Assembly: GCA_951213105.1 (NCBI GenBank)
Contig: OX578140.1
Coordinates: 121,131,653 to 121,195,652 of the forward strand
Source of the DNA: Amaurobius ferox
Taxonomy: Eukaryota; Arthropoda; Arachnida; Araneae; Amaurobiidae
Length of the DNA stretch: 64,000 bases
Direction of reading: 5' to 3'
Under the pieces are notes generated by a model, which was not told the origin of the DNA, did not search any database, and saw only the letters and a program-made list of their open reading frames with translations. The position numbers and the translations under genes are program-made. Positions 1 through 11,407 of the stretch are shown here, in pieces (the first letter of the stretch is position 1; the number at the start of each line of letters is the position of its first letter).

Positions 1-935
1 CTTTTTGAACGTTTTTTTGTGCGGCATCCCCTTAAGTAGAAAATATTGGAAATCTGAAATTGTACACTTTCTTCCTTTCGAGTGATTTACCCATATACCA
101 AATTTGAAGTCTCTATCTCATCGTAAAGCATGCTTTCCCATCATTTCACTTTTCGAACGTTTTGGTGTGGAGCACCTTCTAAACGAACATTTTATAAAAC
201 TATATTCGTTTTGGGTGTTTTCTTCAAATGATTAGTCCATATACCAAATTTCAAGCCTGTATCAAATTTTAAAGTAGCCGTTTCTCATTTATTCGGTAAA
301 TTGAACATTTTGGTGTGCGGCACCCCCTTAAGTAGAACATATTCAAAATCTGAAATTGTACACTTTTTTCCTTTCAAACGGTTTACCCATACACCAAATT
401 TGAAGACTATCTGATCGCAAAGCATGCTTTCCCATCATTTCACTTTTCGAACGTTTTGGTGTGGAGCACCTCCTAAACGAACATTTTATAAAACTATATT
501 CGTTTTGGGTGTTTTCTTCAAATGATTAGTCCATATACCAAATTTCAAGCCTGTATCAAATTTTAAAGTAGCCGTTTCTCATTTATTCGGTAAATTGAAC
601 ATTTTGGTGTGCGGCACCCCCTTAAGTAGAACATATTCAAAATCTGAAATTGTACACTTTTTTCCTTTCAAACGGTTTACCCATACACCAAATTTGAAGA
701 CTCTATCTCATCGCAAAGCATGCTTTCCCATCATTTCACTTTTCGAACGTTTTGATGTGAGGCACCCCCTCTATAGAATGTTTTCGAAAAATTCGATTTT
801 TCCAGGGGGTTTTATAGAACGACCGAGCCGTGTACCAAATTGCAAGTCTCCTTCTATTCGGGAAGTGCCTAAAAAAAGCGTGACAGAAGGACAGACAGAC
901 AGACGGACACTTGGCAATTAGTATATATAGATAGA
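1..935. repeat. Tandem repeat array (295-bp dimers of ~148-bp monomers) with GACA-rich tail
   Basis: The motif GCGGCAYCCCCTTAAG recurs at about 21, 317 and 611, giving a period near 295 bp. Each period is two diverged ~148-bp monomers that share TTTTGGTGTG, a CCATAYACCAAATTT block and a TTTC-CAT block, so this is a dimeric higher-order repeat. The last monomer (about 750-870) diverges and runs into GACAGACAGACAGACGGACA followed by a TATATAGATAG end, which resembles the 3' end of an interspersed element. No protein is encoded; a 108-codon open frame across it is a by-product. The array continues to the left of the window. Confidence 0.85.
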
Positions 936-1349
936 TTTTCTGATTTATCATCAATAATGTTTTTTAAATCTAATTTTCTTCCTAAATCGGTGGAACTCCA
1001 GTCTGATGAAGCTGAAATAGTTTTGTGTAAATAACGGTTAGTTATTTACACAAAACTAGTTATTTACATGCAATCAAGTTCAATAAACTTATTTGTTCGT
1101 ACTCATTTGTTTCATTTACAGACTTTCGAAGCGCTAAAAATTACTCATTACCTGTTTGTATCTATTAGTCACGTTTACAGTTAACAGTCACTTTTAGTTT
1201 ACGCCCCGATTTCCTTTGGAAACTCCGACTGAAAACTTCTCGTCAAAATATCAAATTATTTTGCAAACTTGCTTGACGGTATATAAATTAAACTTATATA
1301 TCTGACGAGGTTTTTAATTCTAGTAAATCTATAAACTTCCTTGGCGGTA
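936..1349. other. No recognisable feature
   Basis: AT-rich sequence with a short inverted repeat around 1030-1070 (GTTATTTACACAAAACTAGT-like). No open frame, RNA gene or repeat family was recognised. Confidence 0.5.
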
Positions 1350-1352
1350 CAT

Positions 1353-2233
1353 ATATACAGGATGTCCTTCCTGTTCTAAAAAGTTTGAAACGCGCTTTAA
1401 TTCTTTACCTGTTGGAGATAAGTGTGCAATGTAAATTGTAAATATGTTGAAAGTAAAGTAGGAAATAAGACTACGTTAATAAAATAGTCCTCCCATCAAT
1501 TTTCAAAAAGTTACAATTTTTAAATTTTTATACGACCCCCCTTAGACAAATTTGGTCAATCAGAAAACTTTTACTTTTAATGCAACAAGATCATTAAAAA
1601 ACCCCGCATACCTGTATCTTTAAAATCAACTTAATTATGATAAAGGAAAAAATCTGACTTATGCCACTTTTCCGTACCATGTGAAAGGCTGTTTCATCAT
1701 TGAAAATAGGGATCATAAACAAATTGGCGATGGAAATTGATTAGATCAAAAATACGTTAATATGTGTAAATTTTTTTTTATCACAAATGCATCTAAATAA
1801 AACGTTACACAGACAGAGATCATACAAAGCAGTGGTACTTACTACGCGGTTGGGTATTCTATGTATTAATATCCAGTTTTATCTTTTTTGTGATATGTCA
1901 CAAATTTACACTTCTAATTTAATATAAGATCCCCATTCAGAATGTTCAATTTTCAATTAAATATAACTCGTTCAATTTTAAAGATACAGATATGCGTGTT
2001 GTTTTAATGATTTTGTTGCATTAAAAATAAAATTTTTCTGATTGACCTAGGGGGTCGCATAAAAATTTAAAAAGTGTAACTTTTTGAAAATTAATGGAAG
2101 GATTATTTCATTAACGTAGTCTTATTTCCTACCTTACTTTCAACACTTTTGCAATTTACATTTCCCATTTATCTCCAACAAGTAAAGAATTACAGCGCGT
2201 TTCAATCTTTTTGGAATACGCTGTATACGGCCA
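1353..2233. mobile_element. Long-TIR MITE-like element (~0.9 kb)
   Basis: The left arm (about 1353-1640) and right arm (about 1950-2233) are inverted copies. They share, in opposite orientation, the TTGAAACGCGC block, the TTGGAGATAA block, AATAAGACTACGTTAA, AAAAGTTAC and ATGCAACAA. The outer ends resemble TATACAGGATGTCC on the left and the reverse complement of TTGGAATACGCTGTATA on the right. There is no transposase, so it is non-autonomous. Superfamily is not assigned; the target duplication is unclear (TATA-like ends). Arm boundaries are approximate. Confidence 0.7.
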
Positions 2234-2472
2234 ATTCAATCAATAACAATAATTAAAAACATCTTTAGAATTCCCAAGTTCATTTAACCTCATAATTTTT
2301 ATAAACAAAATAAAATATCTCGTGCTTGTGCACCAATATCTCACCGAGGACTAAGTTAACACATTGAGCTGCAGCACTCGTGATTGCTTTTAAATATTAC
2401 AGCTTTCCCACCCATAGGAAAACCCAGGTTAAAATACTAATATCGAAATTGTAAAAACTATACTTAAAAAAA

Positions 2473-3414
2473 TCCGATGTTGGCAGCACATGACTTTCTT
2501 TATATAATGCATTGAATTTAATACTTTTACAGTTAAAAATTTTTTATTCTTATAGTAGATATTTATATTCTTTCCATGATATTGAATTTTCTTCAATGAG
2601 TCATCATTTTCATTGATGTAGCGTTATTTTTATCCATTTGGCGAGATTTTTGTTAATTTGGCAACGTTTTAAAAATCCCAAGTTAGCGACATTCCGCCAA
2701 ATCCGTTGCCAAAATCTCGCCATGAATTATGGACGGAGAAATAAGTTATTCTTACAGCAGATAAATGACCATTGGCGTTCAAATACAAAAGTATTACTCA
2801 AAGTATCTTTTCTCGTGAATGGAATGAGTTAGATCCACGAGAATGATATCAACAAATTTATCGCATGATATGACATATAAAAAGTGAACATGTTTCTTAA
2901 GAGTTAATATTTTTTTTATTTTACTTGATTTTTTGATAAATTTATTTGAAAAATGTGTAATATCTTGAGAATGGTTCATGCTAGCATCCTACAAATTTGT
3001 CAGTCGTTTTCTAAGGAAAACTTACATAACAAATATCTATTTGCGCAACTTTATTAAAAGTTTTGATTTTTTGATAATTTTTCAAAATTTCAGTCGAAAA
3101 TTTAGGGAGATTCTGAACATTCGATTGTGCTTAAAAACAATAGGCTTCCAGTATTCATGGAATGTGATTTTTGTACCAAATTTCATTCGAATCGCTCTAT
3201 GCGTTCGTGAGATATCGTCTCCACACCCTCACTGATACACACACACACACACACACACATACTTTCACACACACACGCACACAGACATCACCTCAAAAAT
3301 GTTCGATTCGTGATCAGGGATGCTTGAAACGTGCTCTCCCGTCGAAAACTCGAATTCGAATTTTCGACCCCGTCACAATACTTTCCTTATACATTAAGTA
3401 TATAAGGAAAGTAA
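2473..3414 (+). mobile_element. HX family, copy 1 (Helitron-like non-autonomous element)
   Basis: A ~942-bp member of a family with seven copies in this window. It starts TCCGATGTTGGCAGCACATG after a run of A and ends in AAGGAAAGTAA followed by T. In order it holds degenerate 20-bp repeats (ATTTTCNTNNATTTNGCGNC-like, about 2590-2720), a conserved middle, the block GTACCAAATTTCATTCGAAT, a (CA)n microsatellite (about 3237-3290), a near-perfect 28-bp palindrome centred on GAATTC (3341-3368) and a terminal 33-nt palindrome (3380-3412). It carries no coding capacity. The TC start, 3' hairpin and lack of a clear target duplication suggest a Helitron-like element, but the end is GTAA rather than CTRR, so the class is inference. 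Confidence 0.8.
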
Positions 3415-3734
3415 TACGTTTGGCAAATTATGAAAATATTTGCAACAATGCTACTATTCCAGCAAGTATTCAATTAAGTTTCTGTTTGACAGGGTTAAAT
3501 ACATATAATATTGACGATAAAGTAGATTTTAGAGCTGCCAACCTAAAAAGAAACTTGCCTCGGAAAAGCCTCACGCTACGTCCTTTGCAATGGTCTTATC
3601 GACAACTTTGAAATGGAAAATTACAAAGGATCGGTCAAATACCTTGGCAGTATTGTACATGACATTACGGTGGGAAAAAATTGCGTGTTTAGCAACGGAT
3701 GTTTCGAAATTTTATTCCTAAATGAAACATAAGG

Positions 3735-4735
3735 CAAAAAGAAAACAAGAAAGATCAATCATGCGTAATGCATTGATTATGAAACACTTTTTAATTGAAA
3801 TGCAATTTTATTTAAACATCTCTAAAATTCGATACGTTCAGCGGTGACATTTTTTAAATTATCACAGTACTACAATAATTTATTTTACTTGGAGACTTAA
3901 AACTTCACCAATAAAAGAAATGCTATAAATCGTCTGCTTCCCTATGTAAAATCAATGAATATTTCTATCATTCGAGAGCTAAATAATTTTGCAGGGAATA
4001 AATTCAGTAAATCTTATACAACCGATCTTACTTACAATCGCTTGATTTATATATATTCTGCATGCTATGGAAATTAGATTTCGTTGTAGGAATAATCAAA
4101 GGTTACTGATCATTTAAAATAAAAAATATTGTAATTGCTTTACCACAGAATTTAGATAAACAGATAATTTTCAAAAAAGCGGTTTCAGGACGGATGAAAC
4201 ACTAAATATAAATGTAAAAGATCCTCAAATATCAAGATCTTTTACAAGGGGAAAAAATCGATGCCATATTTCATTTTGAAATGAGTCACATTATCTCTTC
4301 ATATAATATGGGTGTAATTATTATTTCAATTTTAATTGAAAAAACTACCTAACATATTTTGCTGATATTTTTTTACACATTTTACGTGATAATTTTAAAA
4401 TATCCTAAAATTTTCGAAGCAATTTGAGAATTTTAACTTCGCTTAAAAAATGTTTGAAAAATTAGGTCCCACAGGGTTCAATGTATTTCATTTTTTCAAC
4501 CCAGATTTATTCCGAAACTAATTGGGTGATATAATTCACTTTCATTCCCATATGTCCCACAGACCGTCTCAACAACATATTAAAATTTCATTTTGATAAA
4601 GTCATTCTTACGGCAGTTATCGTGCGAACGAACAGACAGACAGACAGAACGAACACTGACACTTTACAACTATGTTGGATAGCGTTTAAAAACGGAGTCA
4701 AAAACTTCATTACAATTTGAGTTATTCTAGGTGAA
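3735..4735 (+). repeat. Dispersed repeat DR-A, copy without HX insertion
   Basis: About 1 kb that aligns by eye with 17445-19420. Shared blocks include the AAGAAAGATCAATCATG start, a CAGTACTACAATAATTTATTTTA-type block, GGGTTCAATGTATTTCATTT, TTGGGTGATAT, and TTACGGCAGTTATCG followed by GAACAGACAGACAGACAG. It ends near ACTATGTTGGA. It is non-coding. It serves as the empty-site reference for HX copy 4, because the sequence around 3836-3860 is continuous here and interrupted in the other copy. Confidence 0.75.
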
Positions 4736-5435
4736 AAAGAAAAAACATTCTATGTAAGACGCAAACAAAATATTCTTAGCAAAGTAGCGTTCAAAATCAC
4801 GCTAAATGAGCATATGTTGAATTTTAAGCAAACTTTTACGGTGGATCATCATGATGCTAAAGCGTGCAACACACTTACCAATAGTCAGTCAAAGTCGACT
4901 GAAGAGGATAGTTCCATCATCTGAATATTTTATACGATTTAGATGAATTTGCTGCTGCCGTATTCGGCGCAATTTTCTTGAAGAAATATCGCCAAACGAA
5001 GACCAACTTAGTGATTAAACCAAGTTACTTATTTAACATATGTTTAACATATTATTGATAGATATGAACTGAAGAAAAAAACATATCAGTTTTAATTTTT
5101 CTCAATCTCATACTCTGTGAAAGAATGGAATAATTTTATTCATTTTGAATTAACTGAGATTAATCTGAATGGTTGCCGTCGGAAATAAAGTTACTAACAA
5201 TCTGACGAAAACATAAATAGAATGAAATGAGAATTTAGACTTAATATTGGCAGAATTAGTACTGATTCGAAATTCATAAAGAAAAGTTATTTTATTATGA
5301 TTTTTGTACTTTCCTTTAGTCAGTTTATCAACGATTATTGTCTCAACTGCTTCTGCTGAAGTAGTAATTAGAAATTAAACCGTCTGTTTAAAAATTGTTG
5401 TAAAATTTACACCTCTCTCTGTTTTTTTTCTGTTT
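4736..5435. other. No recognisable feature
   Basis: AT-rich sequence with no credible coding region or repeat unit recognised on either strand. Confidence 0.5.
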
Positions 5436-5510
5436 CCCGGCCGTCCACATTTGCTGCTCTATGTCTTCGGATGAGTCGGACGGCCTGGGTTTTCGACCTC
5501 TCTCTGTTTA
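5436..5510 (+). repeat. SINE 3' tail fragment
   Basis: TTCCCGGCCGTCCA, then GGTCGGACGG-like sequence, CTGGGT and CCTCTCTCTGTTT, match the 3' part of the SINE at 5829-5905 (TTCCCGGCCGTCCA through CCTCTTTCTGTTT). It lies immediately upstream of the 5S sequence, so the 5S sequence has SINE tails on both sides. Confidence 0.6.
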
Positions 5511-5511
5511 A

Positions 5512-5629
5512 GCCAACGGCCCTACCGTGCTGAAAACACCGGTTCTCGTTAGATCACCGAAGTCAAGTAGCATCGGGCGCGGTTAGTACTTGGATGGGTG
5601 ACCACCTGGGAACACCGCGTGTTGTTGGC
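5512..5629 (+). rRNA. 5S ribosomal RNA (gene or 5S-derived SINE head)
   Basis: About 118 nt running from GCCAACGGCCCTACCGTG to CGTGTTGTTGGC. The ends can pair into the 5S helix I, and the interior carries the conserved TCTCGTTAGATCACCGAAG, the GCATCGGGCGCGGTTAG block and the box-C-like AGTACTTGGATGGGTGACC. Length and order fit a eukaryotic 5S rRNA, the large-subunit RNA transcribed by Pol III from internal promoters. No T-run terminator follows: the sequence passes directly into a tRNA-like SINE head, and a SINE tail lies just upstream. It may therefore be a 5S-headed SINE or a retroposed 5S copy rather than a working gene. It is a single copy here, not an array. Confidence 0.8.
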
Positions 5630-5636
5630 ACATTTC

Positions 5637-5905
5637 GGGCGCGGTAGCCCAGTGGTTTGCGAGCTGGATTTGCACGCTGCCACAACTGCCGCCGTGTTAA
5701 TGCGGAGTACGACCACGTTAAACATGTGGGTCCTTAAGTCCTTCCGAGAGGTTGGTGGTAGGGGAAGGAGGGTACGGTCCCTGTGGATGCCTCCCCCACT
5801 GGGTTCCGGTCTAAATTGGGTGGCACTTCCCGGCCGTCCAAACGGTTACCTTACACCTTTCTGGTAGGTCGGACGGTCTGGGTCTCAACAACAACAACCT
5901 CTTTC
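5637..5905 (+). repeat. SINE with tRNA-like head and AAC-rich tail
   Basis: GGGCGCGG then TAGCCCAGTGG (5645-5655) fits a Pol III A box (TRGYNNARNGG). The body includes a GTGGGTCCTTAAGTCC block and CCACTGGGTTCCGGTC (around 5800). The tail has CCCGGCCGTCC, a GGTCGGACGG repeat, and CTCAACAACAACAACCTC. A convincing B box was not found. A diverged minus-strand relative occurs near 59676-59760. The open frame across this region is not a gene. Confidence 0.7.
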
Positions 5906-6744
5906 TGTTTTATTTTTATTGAAAATAAAGACTATTTCAAGGCAAAAAGTCTTACTCCGAATGTGAAAAATGGGAGTGGTTATATGTGGGCGTGGTCAAA
6001 TGCACAATTGATACATGATTAGCCGTCATTTCAGAAGAGACACATTTAAAAGAAATCAAGATGTTAGAAAATTAAGAAAATTTTGTTAAGTGAATATACA
6101 TCATTGAAATTCAGAAATTCTTTATATTAATTAAAGCAATGGAATATTAATTGATAGTAGTGAGGGATAGGAAAGACATAACTTTAAGGCATCTGTACAC
6201 TATGCATGAATAAATTGAAACATCAACTTATTGTGCAAACTTACATAGTGTAAAATGGTAGGTGAGCATTAGGAATTTTTACATACAACTTCTTGAACGA
6301 ACCTTTGCAACCACAAATATCGTTCCATTTCTTGAATATAACTGACCAATCAGAATGCTCATTGCGAACGTCGTTAAGATTCATTTTTATAAATTTTCAT
6401 CAGCTTTGACTTTGCTCCTACCTGAATTGCATCTTTGTGATTACTTATACATTTTTAATTTAATTAATCTGAATTCAGTGTATTTTATTTTAGCTGAGAA
6501 GAAAAAAAAATGGTTTTACTTTTTTTCTCTCCGAGACTCTACCTATAGGGACTCCATTTCTCTCTAATTTCGCGGAAGATTTCAAAATTAATTTTTTCAA
6601 TGTTTTTGTCAAAGAAATTTAATTTTGTTCGCAATTACGGTCGTAATATGATTAGGCATTTTTTTTAATTAAAAATTAAGAAGTTCTATTTAGCGTAAAT
6701 TGATGATTATTTGTTTATATTACTCATACATAAATGACACTAAC
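5906..6744. other. No recognisable feature
   Basis: AT-rich sequence without a credible gene or recognised repeat. Confidence 0.45.
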
Positions 6745-7420
6745 GCCACTTTTATTGAAATAGTATTTTAAAATGAAAACCTAAACAATTATAGTTGATA
6801 TATTTTCATAAATAGTGAAGTTTCTGACAAATGAATTAAATTCTATTTAACAGGGACTTATTTTCATGATATAATTTTATCAATTCTTTTCCAAAGCAAT
6901 TGCCAAAGCCATTTTGGCAAAAAATTCTGTCTTATACGTGATATCATAAGCGTTCGAAAAAAACATATTTATAAATTAAAAGTATAGCACTTCTACATGA
7001 AGAAAACAAATAGTATTTACAAAAGTAAAGTATTTACAAAAAGAACGAAGAAGTGTGTTTACAGATAATAACAAAGTAATCGAAAATATTGTAAACAGCA
7101 AGATCGTTTTGAGAAGCACGCCAACTGAAGACAAATACCAAGAAAGCTGTATTTAGCTGAAATTTAAGATGATTTGTTTATAAATAAATGGTGCCAGAGC
7201 TACTTTTATTGAATCAGTATTTTAAAATGAAAACCTAAACGATTATAGTGGTTACATTTTCATATATAGTGAAGTTTCTGACAAATTAATTACATTTTAT
7301 TTAACAGATACTTATTTTCATGATATAATTCTCCTTAGTCTTTTTTAAAGCAATTACCAAAGCCATTTTGGCAGAAAATTCTATCTGATATGTGATATCG
7401 TAAGCGTTTTTTTAAAAAAA
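6745..7420. repeat. Local direct duplication (~230-bp units about 450 bp apart)
   Basis: The units at about 6745-6980 and 7196-7420 share AGTATTTTAAAATGAAAACC, GTGAAGTTTCTGACAAAT, TTATTTTCATGATATAATT, CCAAAGCCATTTTGGCA and TAAGCGTT in the same order and orientation. They differ by many substitutions, so the duplication is old. No coding capacity. Confidence 0.75.
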
Positions 7421-8510
7421 AAACGTAGTTAATAAGTTGAATCGTGCAAATACACCAACTTTGCTGGAGTGGATAAACATTTCGTTCAATAAATTGCATC
7501 TTGTAAACTAAAAGTTGAGCAGCAAAACTTGAACGGCCAATTTCTTGAGTCAGTTTCTTGTATCGTGTATATGTGTTTTTAAGTATACACATATGTGAAT
7601 TTATGGAGGGGGAGGGTGTAGGGGGACCTGATCAATTTTTTAATAACACTTACACGTGCTGTGTATAACTATATTATTATGCTGATGAGAATATATAATA
7701 AATTGAAACTATTCGTAGTAGTTATAAGTAAATCCCGTGATGGATAGCCCCCTAATGAAAATGTGTAGCATCGCCACTGGATACATTTTAATTATGCTAA
7801 TTTTGGTCTACTCTTTTCTATAATCACAGTGCTAGCTTATTTTGTTTTGCCAACCCTTCTATGCATTTATTTTTTGTGGGCTAATTATAAAGCTAAATTA
7901 ACACTTTTGTTGGTTGATACATTAATGTTTACTCAACCTAACCATGACAACTCAAAGTTACAAATTTCGAAGTATATGTCATTTCTGACGCTGTGGTATG
8001 ATAAACTGCCCAGGTACCCGAAATTAATTCTTGTCCATACTTTCAAAATAATGCTTATATTCCATAATTATCAGGATTTTCTATTTATTTAATTTCTTAT
8101 AGGAGGTCAGCCTTTTCTTCTTGTACATAATTATGTACTGAAGACGTTTGAATAATTCTAAACGGCAGGTTGCTATAAAAAATAGGCTAATAAAAGTTGG
8201 CTAAAATGTGAAGCTACTATAAAAGTATGCTATAACAGTAGGTTAAACAGTGCGACAAAAATGAATTTTTTGCAAGAACAAAAATCAATTTCACGCCAAA
8301 TCTCTCATAAAGAGCTAAAGGCGCTTAATAAGAAAGATCGGTGACAGTTGTTATTTTCTTTTTCTATGTAAAGAACAACGATAATAAAAAATTACTGCTG
8401 GATAAACATTTCTTTATACGAATAGCTTTCAAGTGTTCGTATCGACTTTTTTTTACAAACATTGAAGATGACAAGTTTCAAGCTTTAATTTTTCACTTGT
8501 TAAAAATTTA
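7421..8510. other. No recognisable feature
   Basis: AT-rich sequence with short open frames only. None carries a recognisable motif. Confidence 0.45.
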
Positions 8511-11162
8511 CTACTTTCCTTATATACATAATATATAAGGAAAGTATTGTGACGGGGGAGAAAATTCGAATTCGAGTTTTCAACACGAGAGCACGTTTCA
8601 AGCATCCCTGATCACGAATCGAACATTTTGGGGTGATGTCTCTGTGTGTGTGTGTGGGCGTGTGTGCGCGTGTGTGTGTGTGCGTGTGTGCGTGTGAGTG
8701 TGTGTGTGTATGTGTGTGTTGTGACTCGTCACAACACGTTATTGCTTTTACTATTCAAAATTAACATTTTTTTTATAATTCATTAAATATTTTTTATTTT
8801 ACTTTAAATTTATTATTCAAAATTATCTTATTCAAAATTGCTTTTATTTTATATTTTCATTAATAGGCCAATTGTCTCTTTTACTAAATTAAAATATAGC
8901 GTGTGGTATCCATCCATGTTTTCATTCGTACGGTGTACGCCTCTTTTAAATATGCTTGGATACGAGCACACGTTTTCAACAATTGGCAAGGGGTTTGATT
9001 ATGGAGGAAACGGAACTTTTCACCTCCCTGGTTGAGTCAGAGAGTTAATTTTTACGGCACGGCAACATGAGGTTAGGCGGGAGCTTTTGTGCTGACTCGC
9101 TAGTCTCTCGAATTTTCTTGGAGTGTGAACGTCGAAAATATAAGTTTTTTTTGTTAGGCAGGAAGCCTGGGTGCCCCTTGTCCAGCCATTCTGTTCTACA
9201 TTTTTTTTATGATTTTGTATAGATACTAATGAATACTAATCATAATGAATTCATAAACGTTCTTCTCAAAAATGGTGAATTATTGAAACTTGTAAGAAAG
9301 AAATGTTTTTCTAAAGTAATATGGTATATATTTTTTGAGGATGAAACTTCAATTTATTGATGATGCAACAATTGTTCTTACAGTGTCGTTAGAGTAAAAC
9401 CTCTGAATTGATGAAAGGTTATATTCTCAAAATTAGTGATGATGTATACACAGAGTGTTGTGAAGTTGAATTATCTGAATGGTGAATTTGCATTGGTTCC
9501 ATTTGTTGTTAGAAGAGAGTGTGCAACATTTTATTAAAATTGAGAGTCTATATTTTAAGTCACTGAGTATGCAAAAGGAAATAATTTTATAGGTGATCAT
9601 CTTCATATATATATATATTTATATAAGAGAAAAATAAATGATGCAATATAAAAAAAATGTAGTAGTGAATCTCTGGAGTTTTTGAATGTATTTTGTTATA
9701 CATACAATTTTGTGAATATCAACATCTTAATTTTACTTGAATGAGAGTACAATCATGAAGCTACAATAAATTAGTGAAGCAATAAATATAGTATAATACA
9801 CATGGTTCTTATATTTCTTTTTATAGAGTGTACTAGAATTGTGAATTATCTTCAGGTGACTAGATCGCAAAAGAAAAATTTGCTGTTAGACAATGTAGAA
9901 TATTTCTTTTTCTAGCTTGCACATGTGACTGATTAATCAACAATCTAAATACAATTCTAGGTCTCAAAAGTTATATATATACTATATATTTAGAGACAAA
10001 AAGATCTGATGCAACAAGGATTTTGTTACAATACTTTCTTTTATAAATTGAATTTTTCAGGTCAGAATTCCAGGTAGGGAATTTAAGAAGTATCAAATTA
10101 AAATGGCTACTTAATTCATATTTAAGCTCTTATGTATTATAAATTTTTTTTATTTTAGGCGCTCACATACAAAATGGTTTTAATTTAATTTTTATACACA
10201 ACGCAATGTCATATTTATTCAAAATTATATTCCCCACTTATACGATCCCCTTCATTAAGTTATTAACTATTAATTAATTTCCCATTTTTAATTGTATGTG
10301 AGTGTCCGTCCAGTAATTAGATTTTGTGGTGGAGTTGTTAACATTCTTGCATCATTTATTAAGTTCCCTTAACAACCTTTCCACAACAGTGTGAAAGTAT
10401 GTGTGTGTGTCAGTGAGCCTGAGACGATATTTCACGAATGAATACAGCGATTTGAATGAAATTTGGTACAAAAATTACAATCCTTGAATACTGGAAACCT
10501 ATTGTTTTTAAACACAATCGGATGTTCAGAACCCCCCTACATTTTCGAGTGAAATTTTGAAAAACCATCAAAAAATCAAAACCACTAATAAAGTTACGCA
10601 AATAGATATTTCTTATGTAATTTTTCTTTAGAAAACGATTGACATAAACTTTAGAACGCTAGCATGAACCGTTCTCCAGATATTGCACATTTTTCAAATA
10701 AATTTATCAAAAAATCAAATAAATTAAAAAATATTAACCGTTCAGAAACATTTTCTCTTTTCATATGTAATATCATGCGATAAAATTGGTGATATCATTC
10801 TCTTGGATCTAGCTCGTTCCATTCATTAGAAAAGATACTTTGAGTAATAATTTTGTATTTGAACGTCAATAGTCATTTATCTGCTATAAGAATAACTTAT
10901 TTCTCCGTCCATAACGCTTGGTGAGATTTTGGCAACGAATTTGGCGGAATTTCGCGACTTTTTTAAATGTTGCCAACTTAACGAATATCTCGCCAAATGG
11001 ATAAAAATGACGCTATATCAATGAAAATGACGACTAATTGACGAAAATTCAATATCTTGGATAGAATATAAGTATCTACTATAAGAATAACCTATTTTTT
11101 ATGTACTGAAAAAGCAGAAAATTCATTGCATTATATAAGGAAAGTCATGTGTTGCCCACAGA
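8511..11162 (-). mobile_element. HX family, copy 2, split by an insertion
   Basis: The 3' end of the element is at 8511-8716 (terminal palindrome, GAATTC-centred palindrome, TG/CA microsatellite) and the 5' end at 10389-11162 (ending in the reverse complement of TCTGTGGGCAACACATGACT). Order and orientation match the intact copies once 8717-10388 is removed. The break falls inside the microsatellite. The degenerate 20-bp repeats are at about 10920-11060. The 3' end reads GTAG instead of GTAA. Confidence 0.8.
8717..10388. mobile_element. Putative solo LTR (1.67 kb) inserted in HX copy 2
   Basis: The inserted segment begins TGTTGTGA and ends TTTCCACAACA, giving TG...CA ends with a 7-bp terminal inverted repeat TGTTGTG/CACAACA. 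GTGTG flanks it at 8712-8716 and 10389-10393, consistent with a 5-bp target duplication, although this lies in a TG microsatellite and is weak evidence. There is no open frame, which fits a solo LTR left by recombination. A non-autonomous DNA element is the alternative. It is unrelated to the gypsy LTRs at 28420-48792. Confidence 0.55.
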
Positions 11163-11407
11163 TATTTTTATGATTCACATAGAAAAATTTCAAGCACATC
11201 AACAATGTCCAAACCCCTATGATTTAATAGTTCACTAAAAAAATCCAGTTTGATATTAACTTTAAAAATGATTCTCCAGAGTCTTCATATTATAAGTACT
11301 GACTCAGGCAATAAGTATAATCGGAAACGTTTCTATCAATAAATAAAAATATTTTATGCAAAGGATAAGCTACACTTGAGCGATGCATCTAAATTCAAAT
11401 AAAAAAA

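Noticed and set aside
3171..3611. 146-codon open frame
   Set aside because: It spans the HX microsatellite (TDTHTHTHT) and palindromes; repeat sequence, not a gene.
5598..5867. 89-codon open frame over the 5S/SINE region
   Set aside because: The sequence is RNA-gene and SINE derived; the frame is incidental.
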